Shown here: positions 46,205 to 58,431 of the stretch, piece after piece
Layout: each line of letters opens with the position of its first letter
Numbering within the stretch: the stretch's first letter is position 1
DNA from: Druceiella hillmani
Lineage: Eukaryota; Arthropoda; Insecta; Lepidoptera; Hepialidae
DNA length: 64,000 nucleotides
Assembly: GCA_039881145.1 (NCBI GenBank)
Contig: JAYKKI010000139.1
Span: 496,001 to 560,000, forward strand
Reading direction: 5' to 3'
The notes under the pieces: model-generated
Told to the model about the DNA's origin: nothing
The model's input: only the letters and a program-made list of their open reading frames with translations
The model's database searches: none
Translations under genes and position numbers: made by a program

Positions 46205-46800
46205 CGGTATAATAATAACAACAAATTCGCTGTAAATAATACGCATATCGCTTAATATTTAATTCTAAAAAAGGCGTTAATTTCGTTCCGCCATACATCG
46301 CTTTGATGAGGTCGCGTGGCAGCCGGTTAACACGCTCTGCATGACGATTAATCCTTACTTTGAAATAGCTTACCTTGAGAATGACATACTACGATATTTG
46401 CGATCTAAAATAATACTCATACTGCTTGTAAATATTATTCGTATGGCTCATTATGTAAAGCCGAAAAAGGCGTTAATTTCGTCGCATAGAATATGGCTTT
46501 GATGATGGCGCGCGGCAGTCGGTTAACACGCTTTACATGACGCTTAACCCTTAGGTTGAAATAATTTACTTTAATAATTGCGTAAGAAGATATTTGCGAT
46601 CTGAAATAATACCAACGAGCGAGTACCATTTACAAGCGATAGCAGTATGGATTGCAAATAATAAACGTATCACTTATTTCTCAAGGCTGAAAAAGGCTTT
46701 AATTGTTTTGCATTGTATATCGTTTTCACGTTCTGCATGATGATTAACCCTTACATTGAAATATTTTACCCTAAGAATGGGATAAAATAGAAATAAATAT
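46205..46800. repeat. degenerate tandem array, three copies, 196- and 226-bp spacing
   Basis: AAAGGCGTTAATTTCGT occurs at 46270 and 46466, and AAAGGCTTTAATTGTTT at 46692. Shared landmarks in order are: TGTAAATAATACGCATA-type start, AAAAAGGCGTTAATTTCG, GGCAG(C/T)CGGTTAACACGCT, GCATGACGATTAA(T/C)CCTTA, TTGAAATA and GATATTTGCGATCT. The third copy lacks the GGCAGCCGGTTAACA part. The longer spacing reflects an extra ~26 bp (TTACAAGCGATAGCAGTATG...). Confidence 0.75.
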
Positions 46801-46804
46801 TATA

Positions 46805-47190
46805 GTCATCTTATTTTGTACTCAGGAACCGATTAAACTCGGTTTGCAGACAAATTTGATAACATCCGTTGACAACATCCAAACAGACAAATTTGACAAC
46901 ATGAATAGACTATTAGTATCAACGTAGGCATAAAAGATAAATGTGCAAACACGTAATTAATAAATTAAATCATAATTCATAATATAACATAACAATATAG
47001 TATGTGCATTAGTAAAATAGACAGTATACCGCTATTAGTTTAAAAATCCCCAAGGTCTATTGAAATACTAAATATAATAATACATGAATCTTGTACAAAA
47101 TCAACTGAAGCCATCTCAAGTAGGTATTTTTTAACATATATCACAAATTTAAAAACGTCAGGTCAAATTTAAAAACTCAAAATTAAGCAG
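46805..47190. other. spacer between two tandem arrays
   Basis: AT-rich. A short local duplication, ACAAATTTGA(T/C)AACAT, occurs at about 46851 and 46887. Confidence 0.5.
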
Positions 47191-47194
47191 GCAC

Positions 47195-48055
47195 TATACT
47201 CGCAGCATGAGAATGGAGGAGTAGAAACGCAGAATTTTATGACAGAGTCTCAGCTTAAGACCCTCAAAACTAATTAAAAAAACAGATGCTCACGTCTCAC
47301 GATTTAGGTAGACAGTATTTCCACAATTTCAAGTCTAAAGGATTCTGGATCTGAAAGGATCTGAAGGATCCAGAATTTACTGGTGGGGAATCTGCTTGAA
47401 ATTCGAAATACTAATTTCAAAATAGAAGATCTTCAGGTTTTCAGTTTAGGCTTGCAATGCCTCTCTAGCATCAGAACTAAGGAGTTGCAACCCGGTGTAT
47501 AAAATCAGATTTTCTGCTTGAGACCCATGATACTAAATTGAGCTGATCCTCAATCCTCACGTTTTACGCAGACATTACCATTATAGCATTAATACTGAGA
47601 AGTTAGAACCCCTAGTTCAGTGAGAGAATCTCTGATTGAGACTCAAAATTTTAATTTAAAAATAGCAGATCTTCACGTTTCACAGTTTAGGAGGCTATAC
47701 TCCCGCAGCAGCACGACTTCAGTTCAAAGTTTCATAATCAGAGTTTCCACTTAAGACCTACAATACTTGTAGCTAATCCTCAAGTCTCATAGTTTAAGCC
47801 GACAGTATCCCCCCAATGTCAACACTGAGAACTTGGAACCCGGAGTTTAGTAGCAAAGACTCTGTTTGAGATCCATGATACTATTTTAAAAACAGCAGAT
47901 TCTTAAGTCTGGCAGGTCAGAGAGGCAGTACCCTTGTAGCATCAAAACTGAGAATTGAAATCAGATGTTTAATGACAGCGTCTCTGTTTGAGATCGACAA
48001 CACTATTTTAAAAACAACTGATTGCACGTAATACAATTTAGGCAGGTATATGCAT
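47195..48055. repeat. degenerate tandem array, about 120-bp period, seven copies
   Basis: The landmark TCTG(C/T)TTGAGAC or a close variant occurs at about 47248, 47391, 47513, 47631, 47743, 47861 and 47983. Spacings are 143, 122, 118, 112, 118 and 122. Each unit then has (CATGA)TACTA-TTTAAAAACAGCAGAT, TCACGTCTCACAGTTTAGGC, a GACAGTAC-CC-TAGCAT segment, ACTGAGAA(C/G)TTGGAACCC and GGAGTTTAGTGACAGAGTCT. The first long interval has an inserted GGATCTGAAAGGATCTGAAGG stutter at 47350. Copies are clearly diverged, so the array is old. Confidence 0.85.
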
Positions 48056-49890
48056 GAAATAATGTATTAATATAAACTTATTTAATTCCAAATTCATTTT
48101 TCGTTGTATGTCTATTCTTACCTACCTGTTCACCCTATTACTGTCTTGTTTCCTCAAGACAGGTCGTATGGGTCCAAGTTTTATGAGTTTACTCCTCATC
48201 ACTGAAGAGTTCCTATCACTACCTTCTGGTTTCGTCATTGCAACCTGCTTTTGCTAAAGAGCAAATTTATGTGACCCTTAGTCGTATACTTTTAGATCAT
48301 CATTAGATTACATTTATTTTTCTATGTTGAGGAATTCTACGGTAAAATAATCTTAAAGTTCCATGGTTAGATTGAAACCAAACTTTTAATGGTCTGTAAT
48401 GAAGCATACACCCGCTATGTATGTAATATTATATAAGAGCAAGATAAATAGGATTACATTTTTTACGGAAATAATTCTTCGTTTGAACCTTACAAGTTCA
48501 ATTGCCCGTGTACAATCTGTATTGCAAATACTGTAAATGTGGCGTTGTCAAATATAAAGATATCATAATTTAATAACTGAATAATATTTTAAGAATATGA
48601 AACGAAAGTCTTAAAGCAAAAATGTAAAGTTACACATATAATATGGATTATTGATTGAAAGGGCTAGTTATAAGGGTGTCAAAAATATTTTTTTTGCATA
48701 ATGTATATTAGTAAATCTTTAGAGATCTGCTAGAAAGTATTGAAAAGTATGCTAAAAGAAATGTTCCAATCACCCTATTATTACATCCAAAATTATAAAG
48801 GACATAAAGTTTTCAGAAATTTACACAATATTTTAATAAATCTATAACAATGTTAGGTACTTTTTCAGATGTTGACCTAATGTTCTCTACCTAATGGTAT
48901 TAAGTATTTTAAGTATTCTATTTTAGGCTAGAATCTCTACACAAGTAATGACATATAATAAATAAAATGTTTTCTCATCAAGGGGTAAAAAATCAAACCA
49001 GATTTAAAAATTAGCATCAATATTTCATGAACATATCGAGAGATTACGCAAAAGATTATAACTAGAAGATAAGTTTTACATTTATTAGCCATGCTGTAAA
49101 TGTTTGCTCTACGTAGTGTAATAATACCAACAAAGAGAATAATGTACATACCAAAAAAATGGCAACTAACCGCGCTAAATAGATTAAATAATAATATACC
49201 CTCCATAATCACTGTCCGTCCTTCACAGGTAAGAAGTGGCGAGAAAGTGCAGGAAAAACGTCACTAATTTAATCGTCATCTAATTAAATAATTTGCCTAA
49301 TAACTTTTATCGAATTACGTCATTAACGGTAGTAAACTTTGTGAAAAGAAAATTTGCGTCAGGTGGAATTTAATTAATTTCTCGGATATACTCACATTTT
49401 TCTTTTCGTTTAATTTCATTGAAAAATTTAAGTCGATATCCTTTGTAAAGTTTAACGGAAATTTGTTAATTTTCAATGTAATTTCTTTTTGTAGATTTCA
49501 GGAAAATAAACTACGCTAAGATCAGCAATCTTTACATGAATCGAACAAACTTAGTAAAAAGTTTATAAAATTTTTTCGCGATCATACGGAAATGAGAAAT
49601 ATCTTTGTTTTATTTTCATAAATGTCTCCTCGATGTAACATTTTCTAAGTGAACCATTAATAATTTTTTCTGAAGAAAATTCGCACGTAATAAACGTTAA
49701 CAGAGTATCGTGTGTTATTTTTTTACTCTGTGTCTAAAGCTATAATACCTAAAATTTTGATCAAACATTTTTGATATTCTTATAATGTACTATTTTAAAT
49801 GACACCCCAATGAAATAAAAAAAAATAAAGTTTTTATTACCCTCATCTAAAATTTTCCTGTAAATATATTTGAGTATTGGCTATTGAGAT
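48056..49890. other. AT-rich intergenic DNA
   Basis: Includes one member (48653-48700, GATTGAAAGGGCTAGTTATA...) of a repeat pair with 57390-57434. The 91-codon minus frame at 48937-49212 is hydrophobic, AT-codon rich and unrecognised. Confidence 0.45.
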
Positions 49891-49894
49891 AAAT

Positions 49895-49965
49895 CTATAT
49901 TGGATGCTTTATTATTTTGTCCAATTGCAAGTTCCTACATCAAACAGTTTCTGAGAATAAAGACA
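49895..49965 (+). repeat. dispersed repeat family A, copy 6
   Basis: CAATTGCAAGTTCCTACATC then AAACAGTTTCTGAGAATAAA, preceded by GCTTTATTATTTTGTC. Only the core survives. Confidence 0.55.
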
Positions 49966-49969
49966 ATTT

Positions 49970-52900
49970 TTAAAAAAATTAAACCGACTTTAAAACATGG
50001 GTTTAGTAAAAAAAAAAGAAGAAATAAATGTTATAATATGCACAAAATTATTCTGAAACCCAAATCAAAGGTAGATACTAATTTAAGTAGATATATTAAC
50101 AATTTTTTTCGAGGTTGGTGTCAACCATGATAAGTTTTTTGTTGTTTGTTTTGTTTTTGGTAGGTACGTTTGACATTCCATAACTGGCACCAAGTTCGAA
50201 AAAAAATATTATCATACCTACGTTGTATATGGATTTTGGAATATTTTTATGTATATTATAATACTTATATATCTTCCTTTTTAGTTAGTCCCACAATTTG
50301 AAGTCGATTAAATTTTATTTCAAATTAGTTTTTATTTCCTTCCTTTTAGTTATTTTTAGTTAGAAGTAAGGTTATAAGTAATACTAGGAATAATTATAAT
50401 ATTAATTAATCTTATGGTTTTAATAAGTCTGTGGCTACAGTTATATCATATCAACCATCGAATAATAATAATAACATGTCGTAATATTGTTTAAAAATTG
50501 TTGAGGTGAGAGACTTATCATCCCTATTTACTCCATCATCCTTATATACTCATCTAGGTTATTTCATAGCGTAAGTATATGAACATAAATATTTAAAAAT
50601 TGTAGCTCTTCTAACAATATGTTTGGGTGCATATCAAGTAAATATTTGCACTGGAAATATTTGCACTTTGAAAATATTTGAATAATATTTGAAATGTAAA
50701 ACTAAAAAGAGGCAGTACGATTGTTCATTTCATCTGCTGCAAATTACGTGTTAATTTAGGTATGGATGGAAAAATGTGATAAAGAAAAATATATTGTTAT
50801 TGAAAAATAAATTATTTCTCCGTAATAAAACCCTAAGTATCAAAATTTTGAAATAAGAAAATGGGAAATTTGGGATTTGATTACTCCTGAATATTTTCCT
50901 TGTTTACGGCAACTGACCTGGTAGCTTAAAAATGAAGTTCACCTAGGATTTGGAGTCCAAATATAACTATGAAAATAAAAGTTACTATAGTTAATTTGCA
51001 CTGACTTTATTTACATATAAAAAATAAATAATAGATTTAAAACAAAGCAACGCAAAGAGAGGGCGTTACCTGGCCAGTGTAACATATGTTATAAAAGTTT
51101 TAATATTTCTATACAAATGTGAGAATCAAGCCACTCTTAAATCCATTACCTATCCCCGCCTTATTGACATAACGGAATTTATTCGAATACGGCATTCATT
51201 TAAACCGACGTATGTTCAAAACTGTTGCTAAATAAACTGTTTCCAAACTGCTGCTCCTCTGTATTTTTGATCTTAAACAACCAATTTATTAAACATTATG
51301 TTAGTGGTTATTATGCGTTCCGATATTGTATTATTTCGCTCATGTTTCTTAAACGACACGCATAAGACAATGCGCTTAACCAAATGAATTATTGTAAGTT
51401 GATGTGACATCCAAACTACACCAACTTAAAATAATTTATCTGGGTCTTGTACAGTGATCATTTGCATCAATTAATGCATTTATTTTCTTTTTATTTATCT
51501 GTACTTGCCTTTCTGAGCACTGAACTTGTGAGTGTTGACATTACAAGAAAAATCGCTCTGGGTCACGTCTCTTAAAAAAGCATTTTCAATATTTTTATTA
51601 TCGATTTTTCTATGTGCTGTTTACCTTTTATTAAATTATGCACGAAAATATATTGGAAATATTATCTTTTATTGCCCATTTGTATTTAACCTGTTTATCG
51701 TAATTCATTCTCTATCACATAGACAAACAATCTTCGTTTTGTGACTCTGTCGACAACCGCTTTGTGAAATGTTGAAGTAAAGATTTATTCAAAGCACTTA
51801 AGATACTTTGACTTGTACAAGAATTCAGCGAAAGGTAAATTTTGTAAATATGAATGGCTATTCACCATCAATTTGTATAGATGAACTAAATATTGTTTTT
51901 AAATTTAAATCAGCAGGATACAAATTTACGTAAAGAACAGCTACGGCATTTAAGCGTTAATTTATTGTTAAATAAATTATATTATCAAGTAAAACTAACA
52001 CGAAATTGAATATTACTCTATGCTAATAAGGCAAAATTACATACAACATCGCTTACAAACTTTAGCCAGAGTTAAATTTACTGTCAACTCAAGCGGTTAA
52101 AATATTTTCCATTGACGCCTAGTTTATTAATGACTGGTGATGATTAACAATTAAATTTTCAGTTTTGATTGAAACTTTACAGTAAACTTTACCATTAAGG
52201 AGAACTTTCTAATTCATCACGTAGAAAGCTTTCTATTTACTGTGACAATATTCTAAATGAACCATCCATTTACAACTACTACTTTTATCTTACCTAATTA
52301 CTTAGGTAATTTTATAATGTTTGCAAATAGGCAAATTCTCCGTATGTCTCCAAAGTTAAGATTATTAGCAATATAATTTTTTCAACAAATATTATTCTTC
52401 ATTAAAATATTTCTCGATAAATTTAAATGAGATCCCATCTAAATGAAAATAATTTTAACGTAATATTTTGAAATTTCACAGTAAAATAATTATTGGTTAC
52501 ACTAAATTTTCTAAACTTATTTACTGTTTGTCTAATAGTTATTATCAGAAATAAATAAAATTGGTTTCTTGTAACTTTGTTTTCAGGATTATAAATAGTA
52601 TTTAGGATTAAAAGCCAATAAGTAAATCTTCACGTAATTTATAAAGTGAATATGTGCTTATATATGTATTTCCCACGGGACGTCCTTAAGCAATCTCGAA
52701 ATGAAAGAACATAAAGTTAGTTTAAAGCGAAAACATATTAAAATCTATGCCTGGTATGGGGAGACAACTGCGCCTAAATGAGCGACTGCTTCTGTAGAAG
52801 TAATTTCATTCTTATAAATCTCGGTTTACACAGGATTGGCTTTTACTTCTGGAACTTTTATTGTAGGATAATAAAAATCCCGTGAAAATTAGTCTACCAG

Positions 52901-53660
52901 TTTTTGCGTGATGCGCGCATAAAACAAATAACCTAATATACATCAAAATTTAAAAAAAATTGTGCATATACTTATTTACGCGCGTTAGAAATTAATAGGG
53001 CGTAATACAAGAATAACTGTATTCGGCACGCAAATAAACAAAAATTTAAAAAAATTAAGAAACTAAAGCGCAATTATAAAACGGTCGGTAAAAACTGAAT
53101 CCAATCAAGTAATAAAATTTTATATAATTTTTAGTTGTTTTTGGAAACAAATACACACCAAAATTTAACCTCAGAAAAATACGTTTAAAATACATTTTTA
53201 AAAGCCTATAAGCACTATTTCTTTCACGAATATTCACAATAAATACACGTTTTTCATTATGTGGAACGTTATTATATTTCAATGACTATAAATATTATTT
53301 AAGAGCACAGATGTAACTTAAATTTGTATGAATATAAACCCATGTTGTATATTTACAAATACCTCAATAATTATCATGAATATACTATCAGTCACTACAC
53401 GCATGCAAATATATATTCTTCATTCAGTAATTTCATCCTGCCGATTTTTGTTGCATCGTTGCATCCTAAAATTTTACTCTCATCATTTTTTTCATAACTT
53501 GTCTAAAGAAATATTTTTTAAAAGTCGGTTTCTTCTCTGCGATTTACTTACATTAACTTTAATAAATTCTCATTTTTACTTTCATATTGCATATTTGTTA
53601 CATATTACATTTCAATTTTAATTTCCCTATAATTTCATGGCTAAAGTGTCGTAGAAAAAC
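49970..53660. other. AT-rich intergenic DNA, nothing recognised
   Basis: Several open frames of 70-97 codons are rich in AT-coded residues (I, K, N, F, Y), lack motifs and are regarded as chance. Confidence 0.5.
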
Positions 53661-53663
53661 TAA

Positions 53664-53777
53664 GAAGGGATAAAGGAAACCTTTATAAGACTGCGCACAT
53701 GTCCGTCTATTCATCTATCACAACTATTTTTTTCAGAAAACGCTTAACGTAGAAACTTACATTTTATTATATAATGG
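53664..53777 (-). repeat. dispersed repeat family A, copy 7
   Basis: On the minus strand: AATAAAATGTAAGTTTCTAC, GTTAAGCGTTTTCTGAAAAA, GATAGATGAATAGACGGACA, CAGTCTTATAAAGGTTTCC. The landmark order agrees with the other copies. Confidence 0.5.
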
Positions 53778-53980
53778 ATATTAATTCGAACAAATACTCA
53801 AAAAGGAGGGCGAGGCAAATTAAACACTAAAAAAACATTTTAAAAGTTTATTTGTAGAGATCAAATATATTTTTTTCATAATTTTCAATAGCGCATCTTA
53901 ATCGAAAATATGATTTTAAAGAACCTTCGCAATTTTTTTAGGAAAACTGTTGGCCACTATTTTGCATGCCAAAGTTTTTA

Positions 53981-54021
53981 AGATATTCATGACAATATGG
54001 GATACATCGTCATGAATATCT
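53981..54021. repeat. 13-bp inverted repeat, 15-nt loop
   Basis: AGATATTCATGAC at 53981-53993 faces GTCATGAATATCT at 54009-54021, a perfect stem. Confidence 0.8.
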
Positions 54022-54024
54022 CAA

Positions 54025-54425
54025 TATTCATAAACAATGTAATTTAAGTATTTATTGCGCTAGGAACTCCATATTAATAGCGGCTCCTTATACGGAGTGA
54101 TTTTTTGATATAAATTAACACCGTTATGAAACAGCGGAATACCGAATGTTATAGTCTCTTTATAAAAATATAATAACTGAATAAAAGAAGAACTTATAAA
54201 AAGAATGTGCGAACACTTAGAAAAATATGAGCTGTCCATATTATATAATTATATTTTTATTATTAGTGATATAGAAATATGTTTTTTGTGGCTCTAAATA
54301 AAACTATTGTTTCACTAAATTTTAGTAATACACTTTATAAATTTTACTCAAAGCTATTGAATAAATGATAATATCAGATTCACTTTTAATTTTTGCTTTG
54401 TAACATACACAACACTAAATGCACG
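54025..54425. other. AT-rich intergenic DNA
   Basis: Nothing recognised. Confidence 0.5.
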
Positions 54426-54438
54426 ACAAAAGGTACAA

Positions 54439-54521
54439 AAATCAGTGGCGACCTGCTGATTCATCGATAGACTAAAGGTGTGAAAATCAGCGGCGATCTG
54501 CCAATTCATCGATAGATTTGA
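54439..54521. repeat. 45-bp tandem duplication
   Basis: AAATCAGTGGCGACCTGCTG... at 54439 and AAATCAGCGGCGATCTGCCA... at 54484, both followed by ATTCATCGATAGA. The period is a multiple of three, so the minus frame shows a repeated peptide (LSMN-Q-A-DF-TF), but this does not by itself imply coding. Confidence 0.8.
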
Positions 54522-54524
54522 GTT

Positions 54525-55400
54525 AGAATAATTTTTCGACATTATCCATCGCCAGGTTGTTAGCGCTGGGCAGGGGCCATCGCGAACCAGATGCAGAACG
54601 GAGGCTATTGTTGCCTCAAACTTTACACAATTTTAAGGTGACACGATGACTTACACATCGCTAAAAACTTTTCAATACAAAAATAACATGACCTGTTCAT
54701 CTTGTTAATATGTTTCTCTCATCCTAATACACGCGATTAATTAGACGGGAATTGAAAGTATTAAAATTAAAAATTTTAAAATTTGAACGAAACGAATGTA
54801 ACGTACAAATGTAATAAAAAGAACAAAAACGGAAAGAAGGTTTATAGTTAATCCAAATGTCTACGAAAGTTAAAAATACTAAAGTGGGTTAGAATATTAG
54901 TGTGAAATTCAATATTAATCACCCACAAGTTTGCTCAATTATTTGGTAATGAAGAATGAAAACATGTTTACTGCAGATAGTACTATGTTTAGAGCATAAG
55001 AAAAAAATTTAGTATAAAATTTAATATATAATTCAAAATTTAATAAATATAATATTGCGAATACATATTCTTTGATATCGTTTTCATTTATTTATTTACA
55101 TTGAGGACATAAACAAATATGTTGTCCCAGAATCCAACAATATGATATTCAGCAAACTATATCATTTCGCTATTGACACATTTCTAATGTATTATAAATA
55201 GGTGTTCACCCAGCAAATTACGTATCGATAAATAATATCACGGTTACGATACATATTTTTTTTAAATTTCTTATTTCTTTATTCACAGCTTCACTGAGCC
55301 CGTTAGAACCCGTTCCAGGAAGAATGTCAGAGAACGTGCGGAGTATAAGCAGCTTCGGACGCTTTCTCACTTTATTTACTGGAGCTATTAATTTTATAAA
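54525..55400. other. intergenic DNA with GC-richer patch
   Basis: 54548-54625 (GCCAGGTTGTTAGCGCTGGG...) is GC-richer and repeat-like. The rest is AT-rich without features. Confidence 0.45.
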
Positions 55401-55404
55401 ATCT

Positions 55405-55447
55405 AGTGACCGGCCGGCTTCGCAAGAGTAGAAATTCGCTATAGAAG
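55405..55447 (+). mobile_element. retroelement-start-like motif
   Basis: CTAGTGACCGGCCGGCTTCG followed by CAAGAGTAGAAATTCGCTAT resembles the CTAGCGACCCGCCCCGGCTTCGCA start of abundant insect repeats and is related to the start at 8785. An 84-codon minus frame (55218-55472) crosses it and is likely a shadow. Confidence 0.35.
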
Positions 55448-55449
55448 TT

Positions 55450-57170
55450 GAAGTGATTACATCCCAATACACTCATTATGAAATCTAAAGCAAACGAATA
55501 AGGACAATAACCGTACGTTTTTTTTAAACATTTATGTGACTTTTTAAATATTCTTTCCTAATAAATGTAAATGAGTTATTTCACATGGAGACCGGAAGAC
55601 TATATTTTTTTAAAGATATTACAAAATAGAGACTGGACAAATCACAATATATCAATTCCTAAAAACCGTGTTTTATGAACCCTAGAAAATTTATTGAAAT
55701 GTTGTATTAGAATCGAACAAATAATATCAATCAATATCTCTATTTCAGACACTTATTTTTATTCGTAGAAAATGCAGAATAAAAAGAATATAAAATATTC
55801 TAGTAAAGACTTATTTGTCTTTTATTAATTTAATTGTGTTCAAATAAAACCAAGTATAATTCTAATAGAATTCAATTCATATTGTTGACTGGGAACATAT
55901 TTTTATGTATGTCTCGGAAGATTAGTAATTTATGAAAAATATCCCACAATACAAAATATAGAATTAAAATTAAATTTTTCCCCAACTAAATTTGTCATAT
56001 GAATATTTTAAAATTTTAGCTATTATCGAAAACTTATTTAAAATCATGCTTATGAAACTGTAACAAAGTAAAGTTCGTACGTTTAGCCTACCAATTGAAA
56101 TATTTGAAACGATACTTAAGCGAAACCAGTGAAATATATTGAATAAAATCAACAAATATAAAATCAGTTGCAAGCAACGACGCACTAATTCAAGTGACGA
56201 GTAACAGTGAAGTGAGACGCGCTCGAATATACCCTTCACACTTTCCCATTTCCTATCTCAGGCACCCGTGTAGCGAAATACATTTGAAAGTTTGAACCGA
56301 TTGTGCAGCCGAAAAATTAATATCTTTTAATATTAAAGAACGAAATATATTTTAACATTACGTTAACCGGAAGTGCGAATTTGTAAATTTATGTGATTAC
56401 GTACTTGCTGCTCGTAAAGTGCGTTACATGTTATTATTAGCTTCCATGGAAATTTCGTTTCCTTCGCCGCTCGGATCAATATCACACTCGTAATTAGAAT
56501 TTACATTACAAATGTGGAATTATTTTTCAGATAATGTTCATGTATATTCCATATCAATTTTAATTAATTTTTTTTAGCGAAAATAAATGTACCAATAACG
56601 ATAATAATGACTTAATAAGAGATAGAAGTAGACTTCGAATAACTGAATTTTTAAGTAGAAAATAAAAATAACGAAATATAAATTGTACTTGCACAACGAG
56701 AATTTCTACTCATGCGTTAATGGTAGACATTAAATTAATCATATTAGAGTAACATTTCATTAGCATAAAATTATTTTAATTATGCTAATCTTTTGTAGCC
56801 ACTAAACGCCTCCATTACCATCGCCAAATGAAATCTGTCTTTCTTTACCTTGCAGCGTTTAAGCGGTGTTCACCGACTTCTGTTGTATTTCTTATTACTC
56901 TGCTGTCTAGGAATAGTAGCGTGATGATAAGAAACTATCATCAAAGTATGGACATTCTAACTATGGACTTTTTGAAATAAAACACAGACATTAGGTTAAA
57001 TTTTTACCAAGTTTCAGATTTGTGCTTTCACCGATAAGTGATTTTTGTTATTGTCATTTACCTGTTAAGACCACCACAACTTAAACTACACTTACTTACT
57101 TGTTAAGAAAACTGAAAGAAACCATTAGGGCGCCTACTTCTAGTAACTTAATTAATATAAAAATACGTTA
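55450..57170. other. AT-rich intergenic DNA, nothing recognised
   Basis: No supported feature. The 89-codon minus frame at 55970-56239 has no motif. Confidence 0.5.
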
Positions 57171-57171
57171 T

Positions 57172-57307
57172 TAGAGGTCCGTACCTCAACGAGAAAACAA
57201 GATCATTCATATATTTATAGGTATGTCTATAATAGCCCTTTTTCTCAGAAATCGTTGGACATAGAAGTTTGAAATTAAGCCTAGTAATAAAACTTTGTAA
57301 CCCGCAC
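57172..57307 (-). repeat. dispersed repeat family A, copy 8
   Basis: On the minus strand: GTGCGGGTTACAAAGTTTTA, CTTAATTTCAAACTTCTATG, CCAACGATTTCTGAGAAAAA, then CTCGTTGAGGTACGGACCTC. It preserves the GAGGTACGGA landmark missing from most other copies. Confidence 0.65.
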
Positions 57308-57389
57308 AAAAAAGTCGCATGAAAATTTTAGGGGGTAGCTACAAATTAAGTACAGAAATTTGTTTATTCTATACATTGCGTGGGATATG

Positions 57390-57434
57390 GATTGAAAGGG
57401 CTCGTTATAAGGGTATAAAAAATATTTTTTCATA
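57390..57434 (+). repeat. dispersed repeat, second copy of 48653-48700
   Basis: GATTGAAAGGGCTCGTTATA then AGGGTATAAAAAATATTTTT matches the 48.65-kb copy with three or four differences. It lies just beyond family A copy 8. Confidence 0.6.
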
Positions 57435-57439
57435 AATTT

Positions 57440-58385
57440 AGGTGATCCTAGATAAGTGGAACAATCTTCAAAAAAATATGACTATCAGCCACTATTTTCA
57501 AAATAGCACAACCTAAATTTCTGAAAAATAGGGCTTCTAGAATCCTTCACAAAGATTATAAGAAACTACAGCATTAATTCTAGATATCGTATTTTTTAAA
57601 ATATAAGCCACGTTTTTGAGCTTATGAAAGATATTGAAATACACTTACGATGTTATAATTAATATGTGTAACCTACAAATATTAATTTTAACATACAAAT
57701 AGAACACTCTGGACCCTTAAATGTCTATAGGTACCAAAATATATTCAGAATCTTCGTGGGGTGAGTACTACTCGTAGTTGACAATCGTCACTATTGCAAA
57801 TATCTTTAATTTACGTTATAATCATATTAACGTTGTATATAAGTTTATATAATTTTGTAAAAATATTGTTATTTAGTGTTAATTGAATTATGGTCAAAAA
57901 TGTTTTATTTAACTTGTGTTTTAATTCACATGGCTTGTTCCTAACTCATACCTTGGTTGTGCACACAATTATAAATTTTATCGTTTTTTTACCACCGACT
58001 ATATTTTAACGTTGATTATCTACCAATTGACATACATAAGTTTATGTAACAATATCGAATAAAACTATGGTTTTGACTTAGGTTATTAGTGTGACTATGC
58101 CGTCTGGTCGACACTAAGTACAATTATGATAGATTATCTCCGATATTGGAATCCACTTTTATCATTGTTACCAGCGCACAAATCACCGTTCATAACAATT
58201 AAATAAGGTTACCTTTTATTTACTTTCAACTATAATATCGATATATTCTGATAGCATATGATCTAGTCTGATAATATAAATACAAGAATCAAGTTTAAAA
58301 CTCTAAACGATTCGAACTTTGCTGCTTTGTTTTCTGCTGCTATATATTGTAAAACTGAAGAGCATTAACATTTTTTTCTGATATA
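57440..58385. other. AT-rich intergenic DNA, nothing recognised
   Basis: No supported feature. Confidence 0.5.
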
Positions 58386-58387
58386 AG

Positions 58388-58390
<3 letters not shown>

Positions 58391-58425
<35 letters not shown>

Positions 58426-58431
58426 CTGTGC
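58391..58431. repeat. (TA)n microsatellite
   Basis: About 20 TA dinucleotides. Confidence 0.95.

Noticed and set aside
53328..53621. 97-codon plus-strand open frame
   Set aside because: Rich in F, I, L, H and S from AT-rich codons, no motif, no splice or promoter context; a chance frame.
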